NCBI GenBank assembly: GCA_013397435.1 | Contig: VZRG01001680.1 | Coordinates: 62,001-126,000 of the forward strand | Length of the DNA: 64,000 nucleotides | Source of the DNA: Erythrocercus mccallii | Taxonomy: Eukaryota; Chordata; Aves; Passeriformes; Dicruridae | Direction: 5' to 3' | In this document: positions 10,555 through 25,500 of the stretch, one piece after another | Position numbering within the stretch: position 1 is the stretch's first letter | Layout of the letters: every line of letters begins with the position of its first letter | The notes under the pieces: generated by a model | Seen by the model: the letters and a program-made list of their open reading frames with translations, nothing else | Told to the model about the DNA's origin: nothing | Database searches by the model: none | Made by a program: the position numbers and the translations under genes

Positions 10555-13500
10555 CAATAATTACAGTATCTTCTCCTTAATTTACTTAGCATTAAGGTTT
10601 TTTATATGTTTTGAAGTCAACAGTGTTTTATTTCTAATAAGTATGATAATTTCCAACACAGTTATAGCTAATACATTGCCAAATATCAGGGATATCATCC
10701 ACTGATCATACCTTTTGCAACTTTTGTATCCGCTTTCAGTGGAGTGATCAAGGTAATAACCACTACTACAGGACTGCACACATCTTCCATCTTCCATAAA
10801 GTAACCCTGTGTGCAGTTTATACAAGCATCCACTCCAGCACCTTAGTCCAAAGAGAAATTGTTAGAAGGTAGGTACATTGTTAAAATAAACAATAACATC
10901 ATTTCAGTGCATCTTTTTCTGAAATAATGACTGCAGTTCTAAAGCTCCCACAAAATCTACCAGTTCCATCCCTGTAAGAAAATGGAAGGCATTACTTGAA
11001 ATCATAATAAGTTCTATGAAAATTTAAAAAGAGGACTATATAAACTCTTTCAATTAAATAAATTATGCTAGCTGAAAGAAGTTTGCCATATTTAAAATGT
11101 AATTAAAAGCTACTAAGAGAATCAAGGATTCATTGTAAACAATCAAGTTATACTGTAACTGTGATATAGTGGAATAAAATCAGAGCTAAAATCATACAGG
11201 AATGAAAATTATGCAGACAAATGTCAGTGGGGTACCTGCACATGTTGCACAGGAACGGTAACATGGCTCACATTCTCTGCCATTATAGTATTTTCCTTCT
11301 TCACAGCGGATAGCACATCTGGTGCCATGCAAACTATTGTAAAAAAGGAAAAAAAAGCACAGGGCAGATAATGGCAACAGAGGATAACAAGATCGTTCAC
11401 AATTCAGTAATTCCCTTTTAATCAAAGAACAACCCATATATTACAATTCATCAGCTTCCTTCACTAGTCATATTTCATAAATTTTTAAGACATCAATCAT
11501 TTAAAGAGGGAGTGCAAAGCAGTCTTGCCCATGGTGAAGAAGCTGTTTACAAACTCTTTGTAAATACTACCAAATAATAGGGAACAGACAAAAAATTAAC
11601 AATGACAAGCAGTATTAAAAATTCAGGCGTGTAAAATGCAATTATCCACAAGGAATCTGGCACAGGGTTAGCATTAAAGAAAAAATACTAAGGGACTTTT
11701 TAACTGAATGCCACTTCTGTGTGGCTTGTGAAATTTGTTGAGATTACAGATGGAGGTATTCTGACTGCAGGCACTTTTGTGAGAGCACAAAAATGTGAGT
11801 AACAGCGGAAAAGAAATAGCATAAGGAGTCACATTTTTATGTATTCCTTGATGTAGTTGTTTATTGCTTTCACGTTATATAGTGCCTATAGCAGTTTGTT
11901 GGGGTTTAGGTTTTGTTTGCTTGAAATTATTTTTTTTAAACCAGGACTTACTTCTCTGACACATTTACCATCTTCTGTGGAACCTCAGGATTCATCCAAT
12001 TTAACACTTTCTCTAAAAATGTTCATCCGCTTTGGGGTTTCCACTCTGAGTGCTAACCATGTTTTTACAGATTGCATCCAGCAACAGCCAGGTAAGTTCA
12101 GCATCACTGAATATTTTCAAGAGTGTATTCAGTCCCAGTTTAGAAAATAAACTAGCAATTCAACAAAACTTCACAACCTCTTATTTTCTCGTTTTTCCGC
12201 AGTGACACACCTCAAAGAGCTTTACAATGCACATAGCATTATCATGTCTTTACAGATGGGAAAATAATTTGCCACAGTTTATTTAATGGGCCAGCAATGG
12301 AGCTGATCTGGAATCCAGGTCTCTTAAGATCCACTCAAGGAAGGCCTTGCTCATGAATACCTCTGCCAAGAAAAAGCAGTAACAACTAAGGAATATGAAA
12401 TGCATATCCTGAAGCTCCATTTATCTGATATACCCATACATTTTTAACAAATGTTACCAAAAATTACTCTCCATTTGCTAAAATTGCCGAAGAAAACATG
12501 AAGGTTAGGTTTTAGATTTTTTTTTTAATATTTCAATTTCAATAGAGAAATCCAGCTATTGATGTTCTAGAAGCACACATTCAGCTTTTACTAAGAGATG
12601 AAAATCCACTTTAACGGAACATGAAACCTCAGTGTTAATACTTGTATTCAAAAGAACACCTACAGATAGTGAATTGTGACTTCATATTTTTTTGTGGCAC
12701 TGAACCAGCATTCATGTAATGAATAAGATTTTTGACCTTTGCTATTTGGATCAAAAGGTTTTTCTTTACAAAGGGGCTTGAAGTGTGTAATGCTGCTTTG
12801 TGTATTTTACCTATCATTTTCAAGAATAATTAAGTTTCCCTCTGAAGGAAAAAGTCTCGCCTGCTGTTTAAAATATATGGTCACTGTATTGTAATTGAAT
12901 TGAACCTCAGGTACTTGAGGTAAGTGAATGACTGGACACATGAAGAAATACAATAAAGATAAGAAAATAAATTCTAACTACATGAATGAATCAGAAAGAT
13001 TAACATGATTCGTTAGCTCTACTTCTAAAACAATCCCTGACTGACATACTGTAGGTCAAAAATTGAAGAAGCCACCTTTCCACATTACTGTGGCTTTTAC
13101 ATTACCTGAAATGAAAGGCCTCCTAAAAACCTGTTGCTGGCCAAACTGGCACACAGGATCACTATTACAGACTAAATGGCATTGGAACAGATGAAAAGAG
13201 GGCCATGCAAGATTAAATAGCTAGGTGATCTTCTTCACTGTGTATCTACAGCCTTGTCTACCTCTTCAGACACTACGTTTAGAGACATACATAATTTCCA
13301 TACCTTAGGCCATGTCTGCATTCTGTGCAGATCTGGAATTCAACACAGGTCTTGCAGTTTTCACTACATTTTCGACAAATAATCTTATCTACAAGAGAAA
13401 AAAAGAAAACAGCCCAGAAAAACTTGGTCAGTTTTGTCTGATAAAATGGTATGAACATATTATTGTAAGACTATTTTCTAGTTTGACATCAACATCAAGC

Positions 13501-16500
13501 TGGACTAAAACAGCAAAATTCTGCCTATCATTAGCTTTTTCTATCAAACATAAAATGGTTTACATTTTTTTCATTTGAAGCTATAGTTGCAGCCTCAAAA
13601 TGTTTTGAGGCCACTAAAGTTTTTCATAAATACTTAAAATTTACACTCACATTTACAATATGGACTTTAGTCACCTTCTTATATAGCAGTGATATTCACT
13701 AATGATTGCTGTGTGTTCTGGAGACTGTCTGGCAATCTGACCCTTTACATGCAAGCAGTCTATCCTGTCTTTCTGATTTGGTACTAAAAGATACACCTGC
13801 ATAAACAGATCTGATCTTAATGAAGTAAATACATAAAGTACTTAACAACTGTCTTTTTATCTCTAGAGATCCCTTTTTTAAGAAATGTCTCTCTCTTCAG
13901 CCCTGCTGTCTTTTGACATGCAGTGTCATATACCCTTCTGAGAAGAAAAACTTGATTTCCCCATTTAATCCTAAATTTTTCATCTATCCATCCTAATTTA
14001 TATGGAAAAGAGTTCTCTTTACTGTAGTTTTCACACAGTGAAAATGGAAGAATTAAGGTAGGACTTGTTTTTACTAATTCTCAAAAACAAAGCTGGAAAT
14101 GAAACAGGGACAGTCTACTTGGTGATCACAGGAGGAATCTGAAGGCAGGCGCCTGTCATAGTGAGGATTACTGCTCTTGGGCAGTCATATCTGGAGGTGC
14201 TTAGGTCAGTCAGAAACATAATTTACAATCATGTTACATCTGAAGAGCCTGTTTTTAGTAGAGCTCTGGCTGTGTGTCCAGCTCTCATTTCTAGTACTAT
14301 GTAATCTGGCTGAATGGGGAATCATGGTCAGAATGGATGCTATCTGTCCCTTTCCCAAGTAGTGATAATCTTTTCTTTTTCAGTCCTTCAGCTGACTTGC
14401 TCTTGAACTGCCCTGGTTCTGCTACTCTTACTCCTAGGTACCCCCAGCTGAAAAGATATCCTGTAATAAGTATGGTTTTTAAAATAAAGGAAGATTATTC
14501 AGGACATTCTTGATGACACTCAGCAACAATTTAATAAAAGAAGTAGGATAAGAGATCATCATACAGTTTTCCTGCTCATAAACATTCCAGCAACCTCCCC
14601 AGATCAAATTCTGTAGCCCACAATAGAAAACCAACAAGAAATACTAACTCTTATCCAGGTAAAACCCATCAGGGCAGTTGGTAATACAGCTATTGGTTAC
14701 TTCATTCAGGTAGTAGCCAGATTTACAGGTCATGCACTGGTCATTATGGCCTCCAAAACAGGTTTCACAATTGGGTGAGCATTTTTTACATCGTTTCTTG
14801 TCTGCATTGTAGTGACCAGGTGGGCAGGTCGAAACACAGATCCTGCAGACAGCAGGGAAGAGAAGGCATAATTGTTAATGAAATAACCTGCCACCACATT
14901 CCTGGACCATGACTGCAAAGCAGAAGTATTTCTCAGCATTGTTGCTTTCCTAATGATCATCCGTTTACTAAGATATAACCCTTTAAAGTACTTCATCAAG
15001 CTGACTCCTGCATTTATGTCCCTATACATGCTATCTCACCAGCAAATGTCTTGTCAGACAGTCTACAGTATAATTTTTGACATCTACATTTCTTCCTATC
15101 TTGTTCACTTAATCACATCAGCTGTAGTAGCTATGAGATATATTAATATATATATAGAGAAAGCTTCTTATGAGAAAAAAAATCAGAGAAGGGTTTTTCA
15201 AAGCTGTATTTTAAATTCTGATTAGCTAGGGTTTGGGGCTTTTTAAACTCCAAAGAAATTTTTTCAAAATCAGGGCAAAGTGAATTATCCATGACTACAA
15301 TGAAGAGAAGAGGAAAGGAAGTTAAGATATATACCTAGGAATCAATGAAGTAGAGTTTTTTTCTCTTTCTCTCACCTTGTGTTGTTTTTAGATTTGTAGT
15401 AATAGTGCAGACAGTCCGTACAATGATCTGGTCCTGGCCCATCACATCCTACTTTACTGCATTCTGCATTGCAGGGACCTGTAGTAAAAACAAAATACAG
15501 AGAGACAAAGGGATTAAAACGACTCATTTAAGGGACACCATAAAACATGGTATTTTATTGCAGAATGCAATTACTCTGTTTCCCTGTGTTGAGGACTACA
15601 TCTACCACTACACCTAGCTTGGTTTGCTACCTGCACTGTGAGCTCAGGACTGAGATCTGGGTGGCAGAAGCTCCAGGCAAGAGGCTGTGCAGACCCTTTG
15701 CATAAAAAACAACAGAGAGACCTATTAGACATAGTCATGTAGAGACACAGAAAGGGCCAAAGACCCTGAGACTTCCACGGTTAAACTGTAAGGGTATAAA
15801 AGCCCACAGTTTCCCTTGTTCAGGGTCCCACCTCAGAGGCACTCAGCTCAAGCTGTTATTTTTTAATTTAGTTTTTGCACCGAGATTAAGTTATTCTAAG
15901 GACTGGGAAGTCTGAGACTCTGCTATGGGAAAACTAGGGTCAAGCTAGTGAGGAAACCTGGTCTGATTATGTGAGTGTGGGGTGTGTAGCTGTGAGGTGG
16001 CCTTGGTCCTAGCTCAGCTGTTGAGAGAGTATGACTGCCAGAGTGGCTCCTGTATGGTTGGACAGGGATATTTCCTAAATACCTGCTTGATTTGAATTCA
16101 AAAATTCAGAAAAGAAGGCAAAATTTTTTTACAAGTATGGCATCCTTGTTTTAGTTGGAAATGTGCAAAGACTTCTGCAATTCATAATTACGAATGATTA
16201 GCAAAATAACTTATTATTAGGAAGGACAACATAAATTATGAATAACATGATCAGTGGCTACTCCGGTTCCCGAGTGGATATCAGCTGCTCCAAGTGGCTA
16301 CCATGACCCAATGAACCAGACACCAGGGCCCCAATGCTCTGTTCTGCTACATGCTACAAAAGCCTCTGTTAGTACTCGCTGATTCCTGTCTTCCATCTCA
16401 CCTGCACTGACGTTAGGCTTGATAATGCTTGTGGATCTGTTCCAACTTAAGATATTCTATGATTTTGTTCTTACAGTTTTCTGCTATGGAAGGATAGAAC

Positions 16501-19500
16501 GATCAAGTCTTGCCTTTATGCAGGTGAAAAATGACTGTGGGTGAAGTAACAACTTTCAGGATCACTGCTCTCTCCTGAATGAAACGTGTTTTTTTCATAT
16601 AAAAACTTAAGAAGTTAGCGACCTTTACAGTAGAAACAGTAGTCTTTCATTACCCACCGAAACAAAGAGTTACACAGCTGTCCATTTAAAATAGAGACTG
16701 TGCAACTTATGCTATGAAAGGAGAAGGGAATAACAGAAAATACTAAATTGAACTTTTCCTCCTTTTTGCTGGCCAGAGTACCTCAGATTCATGGTACTGC
16801 TAATGGTGGATTACATGCGAGAAACTGCCAACTTGACTTATTTTGTAGTACTAAAAATCTAATTCTACTGAAGTCTAATCACAAGGTTGAAAAACTTCTA
16901 CAGGGATCAGTGAGAACACAGATGTAGAAGATAATATTCTTCTCATATATATATGCAAAAGTATATATAGCTTTTTATAATTATATGCAAAATAGTGCAT
17001 TCTGCATAGTGTGTTAAGTGTAGCTTAAAAATATATAACTCTATGCATGCAAAGTCAAACATTTAACTTTCAATTACGAAACAAGTACTTCTCACCTTTG
17101 CTGAAGAATCCAATTCACTGAACATTTTACATATGCAGATTCTGAGGTCACAAAGCACAAACGGAGGAAATGAAAGTACACACCTGAATAATCATCTGTT
17201 GTATAATCTTCTGTAGGGTCTTCAACTGGACTGGAGCGCACTCTTTCCACTTTGGAAAAATCACTTCTTGGTGAGTAGGGCTGGATGGATGTTCCATACA
17301 GTACTAAGGACCACTCTTTCAATTTTCCTGGAAGTATTATAAAACTGTTTTCAGAACTACTTCTCTCTGTCTTACAAAAGTATGTCACTTCTAAGAATGT
17401 TGCTATGAGCAGATATGGAAGACATTGGTTTTCAAGTGCAATAGTTGGTTTACTATAAACTGAGAAAGCATATTTTCTTCAATCAGATCTTTGCACTGTA
17501 TTTTCATTGTACCCCAATCTCTTGTAGGTCTAGCAAAGGTTTGCATCATGGATTGAACTCAATATAAACAATAAACAAAACATCTGGGCATACAGTTATC
17601 TGGAATATGTATATGGTACTGCATAAGGTGGTTTTGCTCTGGATTTCACTTTACCCTCAGAACACTATTAATGGTCCAGTAATTATTATTTGAGATCTTT
17701 TAGCTAAGTAGCTGTATTCAGAATTCTGACTTAAGAAATAGATTACATAAGAGTAGCTTTCATTGACTTTTAGGACACAATTTGATGAACAAGAAACACC
17801 TCTTAAAATCTCCATGGAAGAACAGGAGTGCCCCCTCAAACCAGCATAAATTCTAATTTATTTGTGCCAGTTATTTGGCAGATATATCACTGTACTGTCT
17901 GCAGTCATCACTAATATTTTATCTTAATATTTGAGTGAAGAAAGAAAAAATTGTCTGTCCACCTGAAGCATTATCTTTCTGCAAGTGTTTTTGGGGAAGA
18001 ATAAAAAGATAAAGGTATACCAAGTGATCAATTCATGCTGTCAGAACATAAAGGGTGAACTTTCAGTTCCCATCTTTCTCTCTATACTACCAGGTGAATG
18101 AATTTGGAGAAAGAAAAAGAGCACTCAGGCCTGAAATAACACCTAAAGTAAAGATGCATAAAAACCACATCCCTGCTTGAAAAGGTCAAACTAAGTTTGG
18201 TATCAGCCCATCATCTTTGTTATGTTAAGCTGTGCTGGAATACCAGTTGTAAATGTCAAATTTTCATTAGAATAAAGAGAAATCAGAGAAGCAGGGAGAA
18301 TTTGAATGATCCTGTTTTGGAGGCTGTTCTGTGCTTAAAACTCTTCCCAAGGAGAGCTATTGTTTAATCAAAAATGTAATCGAGGTATGACACTTCTTAA
18401 GAAAATAATGTAGAATTCATGTGGAATTAAATTCAAGCAATCTTCCTCTTCTTTCATTTTAATGATACTCAATAACTTGAAATATCGTTCTTGGACTTTT
18501 TCAATCTGTACAATCAAATTAATTTGACCTTTGAAAGTGTTTTTCTGTATTTTCCCCAATGTTATATGGTAGCCTCCACTGACATGACAAAGACAAGTTT
18601 CTCTCTGCTTGTATATACATAACTCTAGCAGTAAGCAACAATAAAAAATACACTACCTGACAGATTATAAACAAAATCTTAAAAATCATTTATGCTATGG
18701 CTGAAGATGGGAATCTCTGTTATCTCTATCTCTATCTCTTGCCAATCCAATTTAATCTTTCTGAGACAAAAATTTCTACACTTCGTATTAAACCTTCTCT
18801 GCTCTATACTCAGTTTTTGAGTAGAAACTACAAACCAGAGGCTGTATCATGTGGCAGTTGTGTCACTGAGTAGCTTTCACCTTTTCAATCTGAATTATTA
18901 CTTTCTTTGAAGAGACATTTGATTTTGATTTAAAAAATTAACTGCTGATGAGTCTACCATATCTGTTGCCGTTTTTGGCTAATTAACTTGGCTGTAAAAC
19001 TATATACCTCTTGCTTTCAATTTGTCTTTCCCCACCCACAGACAGGTAACTCCTAAAGACCCATTGGATTAAGAAGACCCAAATCATGTATTTTCTTCCT
19101 CTAAAGACATGTGAGAATCAAGTTACATCTCGATGTTCCTTAGACTGATCCAACTCTGTCCTTAACGGCACTTTACTTTTTAAAAAAGAAGTCACACAAG
19201 GAGATAATTTTTAACCAGATATGCAGTCATCTCTACAGGCCTTTCAAAGATACAGCTTCTTAATGTCCAGTCCCTGCCTTTTTTTGTGTTTTAAACCACT
19301 TCTACACCATACAAACCTTAATACATTGGATGCAATTTTAAAAAGTGTGTTTTGCTAAGTTATTCAGATCTTTTTATTCTCATTTATTATGAGCCAAAAT
19401 TCACTTAACTTCCCAAAATTTTTCTACTTCTCCCAGAACACTGATAAAAGTATTTGCAAGAACCTACTACAAATAAACACAGGTAAGGATGTTCCTAAGG

Positions 19501-22500
19501 CATAGCATATTGTGTCTGGATTTTACACATACAGAAGATCTTGTACTAACATCACTGCAGGAAGGATTGTTCCTCTGAAGCATATATGTCAAAAGGGCAG
19601 CAAGGGGAATAATGTAGGATCTCTCAGCAGATTAGCTGCCTTTTAAGAACAGTTCAGTAAATAAGGAGAAGAAAAATTCATGTGACTTGCCAGCAAATAA
19701 ATGAAGACTGCCTCAAGGTGGGTTTAATTTGCACAATGAAAATATTTCAATAACTAAGTATACATGCACACTTTTATAATCAATAAATAAAGTATGCACA
19801 TTTAAGCCAAAATCTTTCTGCACTTTTGGCTGAGTCCATCATTCAGTCTGGCTAGAATAACCGTTTCCCTGCTTGTATTTAGGATGTGAAACAAAAGTCC
19901 CATGTTGTATTTATAGAAGAAAGGGTGTATCACCTTTCAGAGCAAACATATAGCCACCTCCACAAACTCTACAGAATTAAATGTAGAAATCACATGCACT
20001 ACTTTTATAAACTGAACTCTTAACTTCTTTTCAGGTAACAGATGTGGCATTACCTTGCCAATGCAGGGATATGATGAGATGTTGGGTCTTTCTTTTTAAT
20101 TTGATTACAGAAAAATGGCAACTCTTAATTATAAGACCTTTCAAGAGCTGAGCAAACACATGCACAGAACACAAACCAGAAACAGGCACGATGATGGTAT
20201 CAGTGTGATAAACTGCAGGCTATGGTGATAAACTGGAGAGGCACCATGAACTGGAGAGGCACCAGGCACAAATTATGTTTAAGCACCTTTTGTTTACTTC
20301 ATGTTCTCTTCAGTGCAGAGACTAATCCCGATATGCCCAAACAGATGAATTTATCCACCACTAATATATGGCAGGCACTTCCAAATCTTTTTGAACAGAA
20401 GAGTTACTGGACAGCTTTCATCAGAGGGCAACCACTGCTCTAGAAAGATGGGGGATACATTACTAGACAGTATACAATGAATCAGGATCCAAATTCACAA
20501 ACACACTGCATCTTGTGAAAACCAAATGTACATAAACACCACACTAGTCTCAAGCAGTGTTTCACACTGTAGTTAAAACAAAGTAGAGGATAAGCTCTCC
20601 AGCAGGATTCCTTCAGTAGATCAGCTTCCTACACACCCCTTAGTTTTGCAGATCTACATTCTCCCAGTGTCCTAGCCTTACTGTGCCTTTTCTTCCAGAG
20701 TTGCATCTTTAGGCCTTAGTTCTGATGGAGGAAAGGAAATCAGTTCCACTAGATTAGCTACTGTAGCACTGAGAGATTATATATAATGTATTGAAATCAA
20801 TAAACCTATACAGTTACATATGTAGTTGTAGTGTGCAGGAGTGTGTAAAGCTGCAAATGTAGCAGGCCACTTTGAGACTGTCCTGGTGATGTAAAAGGCC
20901 TGTACAATATAGCTGGAGAATTGCCCAGATTAAAAGTTTGCAAAATGGCTCCATGCTACCTCTTTTTTAGTGCAAGGAGTGTGTGAGGGAAGAGAAGAAG
21001 GAAACAGCTGAGATCTGTTGCTCTGTGGTTGTCCTTCATGCCTGTTGGATGAACCAATGGGTTCCAGTACACACAAAGGTGAAGAGCTAACTTGTCCTTC
21101 GCACCGGAGATGTTCCTGGATGTGTTAGGAATAACAAGTGTAAAATGAAGTTGAAAATACCTGATTTTTGTCTCTTTTCAGTAATCTGATTAAAATTAAA
21201 TTACTTATTTGCTGCTTAATACCTCCTGTCTATCAAATTCTAAAGTACTGAAAATTAAAAAAAAAAACCCAAATACAAAACCTCCTCCTGAATCCCTGAC
21301 CAGTTTTGGTTGTACTCTATTGGCTCCTTTTCCAAACACATTTAGTGAGTACCCCTTTTTAGTGTACTGGAAACTTAGCTTTTCATTTAGTGGTGCGTTT
21401 AACATCGTTTGGTTAAGAACCTTTCATGACCGGAAAACCATGGTGAGAAGCGATCAGTGGTGATAAAGTGAAATTTAAAACACTGACAATATTGGTCTTT
21501 CCTTTCAGAGCTCTAGGGAAAGATAACCAAGATTTTCAAAATGCTGCACTTAAAGTCAACCACATGACTATACAGCTAACATTTAAATAACACTGCCACG
21601 GTGTAAAAAGTTATGAGTTTACAAGATGTTTTCTGCCCAGAAATTTTGAAAATCATACTTTATTCTTGGCCTTCATTAGGGACTTATTAACCACACATTG
21701 CATAAAAGCTTTTCAAATTTTGGCTCATGATTGCTGGTTTCCTATCCTAAAAAACTAAAATCAGCTTATGTAGACTAGTGAGTTAGGCAATAAGACAACA
21801 GATTTGATGGCTAGACAAAGAACCTTTTTTTGTAAGTGGAGACTGGCTATCAGAACATGACACAGATAAAGTAGAGTAGAAAAAGAATAAAATTCTCATT
21901 CAATTCTATCAACAGTGATTGAGTGAGGCTAATCTGCATGTTAAATATTTTTGAGAGAAAATCATCTAAAAAAATCATGGAAATAAGTGCAGATTAAAAG
22001 TGAACATGTATCTTAAAAGGTAAGTAATAGTAACATAAAAATGAAGAGTGCATTGATAACTTAAATTTAGAATAATGCTCTTTCCATCTATGGCTTGACA
22101 CTAAAACCAGTGAGATATTCCAGCTGTAAATAAAAGGTGGAAAACAGCAAGCACTTCTCAGAACTCACACAGCCCAAATAAATGCTAGAGTCCTACCTGG
22201 AGTCTTGAAATTTCTCAGTTGAGATGGAGTGTCACAGATTTCCAAGATCCAATCACCTGCTGCTTTTTCACTCCAGCAGTGAGTAGTCATAAACTCCCAG
22301 TTTTTGAATCCTTCCATGGAATGATCAAATAGCCTAAAACAAATGATGACATTATTTCAAGGCAAACTTTGTTTTTCCTGGGGAGTTATGCCTTTAAGTG
22401 TGCAAACTTTTGAACAATATACTAATCCACCAGTTTGTTCATCTGTACCCTCACGTAACATTATTCGTGATGGTTTTGTCACATGTATTTCAAGCACATT

Positions 22501-25500
22501 CAACAGTTTTTTGTTGCTTGATGGAAGAGAGTCTTTACATATGTCCTGGTTTAGGGCAACTTTGGGAGGAAACCTCTGAATGGGGTCTCTCCAGAAAGCA
22601 AACTTAAGCAGCCCCTCCCTTAACTGGTCTGGGAAAAAGTTTCCATAGAGAAAAGTGGAAAGAACTGTTTATTCAACAAGCAAAATGTTCAAAACCATAA
22701 AAAATTAATAATATTAAACAAAAAAATCCTCTTGTCATTCTGAAGACAGATGGCAAAATTAAGAAAGTCCTTGCCATGGGTTGTCGTTCAGCTTGCCTAG
22801 TCTCTTATTCGTCCCTCTGCTGCATGTCATATAAACATGCCATCATGTTTTTATAACAAAAAAGAGAATGGCAAAAAAATTCATGGCAAAAATACCATAA
22901 TTGATAATACTATTTAACAGGATTCCTGGGTCTTGGAAAAACTGCATCTAATACAGAATTCCATTGCCTTAACAGTGTGATGTAAATACAAATAACTTTT
23001 AAGCTGCAAAATTTCAGTAACATTTCTTTTTGGCTTTGGATTGGAATAATTAAAAGGGCTTTAAACCCAATAAAAACTATTAAGACAACAGTGTTTCAAT
23101 ACATGACTTCCTGTGAGGAAGTAATATGTAACTGAGACATTGGCCTCAATCCTCAAACAACCAAGGTATCACCCTCTTCAAGCACTTCACAGAATTCAGT
23201 TTGGGTAAAACTGAGAGACTAATGGCATCTGATGGTTTCACCAAACCAATACCATTATCATAATTTAATCACTTAGGTTGTAGGTGAAAACATTAGAACA
23301 TAGGCCTGGATTATGATAATTTCTAGTATAGGGGGATTCATTTCAGGTACTGCAATGTGATTGTGATCCTCTGTCAGAAGGGGAAGGAGGACCTTTCCTG
23401 GCAGGAGATTAGACACAAGAGAATTTGCACTTTTATTTAGTGTTCACAGTGTTGCTTCGTACCCCGAAACTATTGATGAAAAGAACACTCTAAGTAGGAC
23501 TGTTACCACCAAAAAAATCACATGGCTCAACTTTAAAAAATACACATATAACTATACATTCATATGTATGTATTTTTATATATTTGTGTGTGTATATACA
23601 CACAGAGATATGAATGCATGTCAATTTATACATGCATATATGTACATACATATATGTGTGTAATATTTAATCACTATTTTAATTTGATCTTTATGTGTGA
23701 GAACTGCACTGGTAATAGCTGTGACTAAATACTTTTAAAAGAAAAGAATCCCTACAGTAGAAAATCCAATTGATTGAAAATGCTTTTCCATAAAAGAGAA
23801 AAACCTAGCATTAGACAACATAAACGTTGTATTAGAATTCATGAGTCTGTTCTTTTCTAAGCTAATTTCAAGCTCTATTCTCAAAAGGTTATGAAGTTCA
23901 GCCAACAGAAAAACAGGATACTTGTGTAGGTACATTCCTGGTGAAAACTGCCACACTGAATAGGAATAAAATGCCATAGCTCTTGCTGGAAGCTTTGGTC
24001 AGTCAGAGGCAAGGGGTCAGGTACTGTGTGTCCTACACTTCTTGCAATAGAAACTGTATAGACTTAAATGATTGGTGCACTTATAGGGCTCAGCTAAAAC
24101 CTGATTTTTGTGTTCTCATTTCAACCATAACTTGAAGAATCATAGAGTATCCTGAGTTGCGAAGGGTCATCAAAATCCAACTCCTGGTACTATACAGGAG
24201 AGCCAGAAGAATTACACCATGTCTCTAAGAGTGCTGTCCAAACAATTCTTGACTCTGTTAGGCTAGTGCTGTGACCACTTCACTGGGGAGCCTGTTCCAG
24301 TGCCCAGCAACCTTGGATGAAGAAACATTTACTAATGTTTCAGCCTAACTCCCCTGACACAACTTCAGGCCATTCCCTCAGATCCTGTCACTGGTCACCA
24401 GAGAGGAGATTGATGCCTACCCCTTGGCTTCCCCTGATAAGGAAGATGTAGACTGTGATGAGGTCTCCCCGAGTGTCCTCCAAGTTGAGCATAACAAGCG
24501 GCTCCATGTATGGGTTTCCCTTCAGACCCATCACCTTTGCAGCCTCCTTTGGACACTCTCTAATAGCTTTATAACCTTCTCCCATTCTGGTGCCCAAAAC
24601 TGCCCCCAGCACTGGAGATGAGGCTGCCCCAGCTCAGAGCAGAGCAGGACAATCCCCTCCCTTGCCCGCCTGGCAATGCTGGGCCTGATGCCCCCCAGGA
24701 TATGCTTGGCCCTCCTGGCTGGCTCATGTTCAGCTCGCCATTCAGTTTGGGCTACCTTTTCCCATTTTTGGGAAGCATGTATTTTAGCAGCAGAACGGAC
24801 CTGTTTCACCATTTGTGTGAATACAGCAAATTTCACAAAGGCATGGCACATACCATTTACTGAAATGGTAGAAATTATTACACAGTCATTAATCAGAATT
24901 TGCATGCAAGTATGTTCCATTTAAGCCACGTAGGTTATTTCCAACTGTTATTCAAATTGCCATAGTGTTGTTTTCTGATAGCTAATGTATTACTTTCTAA
25001 ACATGCTGTCAATGCAACAAGGCACCAGTATTTATCTTTGCCATTGTAGCAACTAAGTTATTAGTATTATTATTAGTATTATACAAGTACTGTGCAATTA
25101 CAAATTTTGTATTCACTCTGCTCCTATTCATGGACTTTAAAAACATGAGGTTCAATTTATTTTTTTTGTAATTAGTCTGATATTTTCCACAGTATTTTTT
25201 GTACAATTAGGTGTGTCTTTTTTCAGAATTTTAAATTGTTATTGGATTTCCATTTTAATAACTCTTTTACTTTTGGGTGGAAGAGACAAAAATCCCACAC
25301 ATCGTGTTTTTAAAAACACTGCTTCTGAAAATATGCTGTGACTGGAACCGTAAGCTTCCATCCATGCAAATGGGAAAATCTGGAAATATAATTTTTGAGA
25401 AAATTGACTACTTTCTTAAAGACTACTTCCTTAGGGAAGATTTGAATTTTATAAAATAAGGTCTAAATTGGAATCTTTGAATGTATGAACTGTGTTTCCA

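Larger units (their letters stand above)
15479..17183 (-). other. PCSK5: PCSK5 intron with LTR-like segment
   Basis: 1,705-bp phase-1 intron. It holds a probable ERV LTR (about 15633-16070), a very short CR1 tail (about 16412-16466) and an AT-rich patch at 16944-17035. Confidence 0.75.

Noticed and set aside
24388..24924. Overlapping open frames on both strands around 24.4-24.9 kb
   Set aside because: They largely fall inside a CR1 3' region, which is GC-richer and so has fewer stops; the overhang past 24741 has no recognisable domain.
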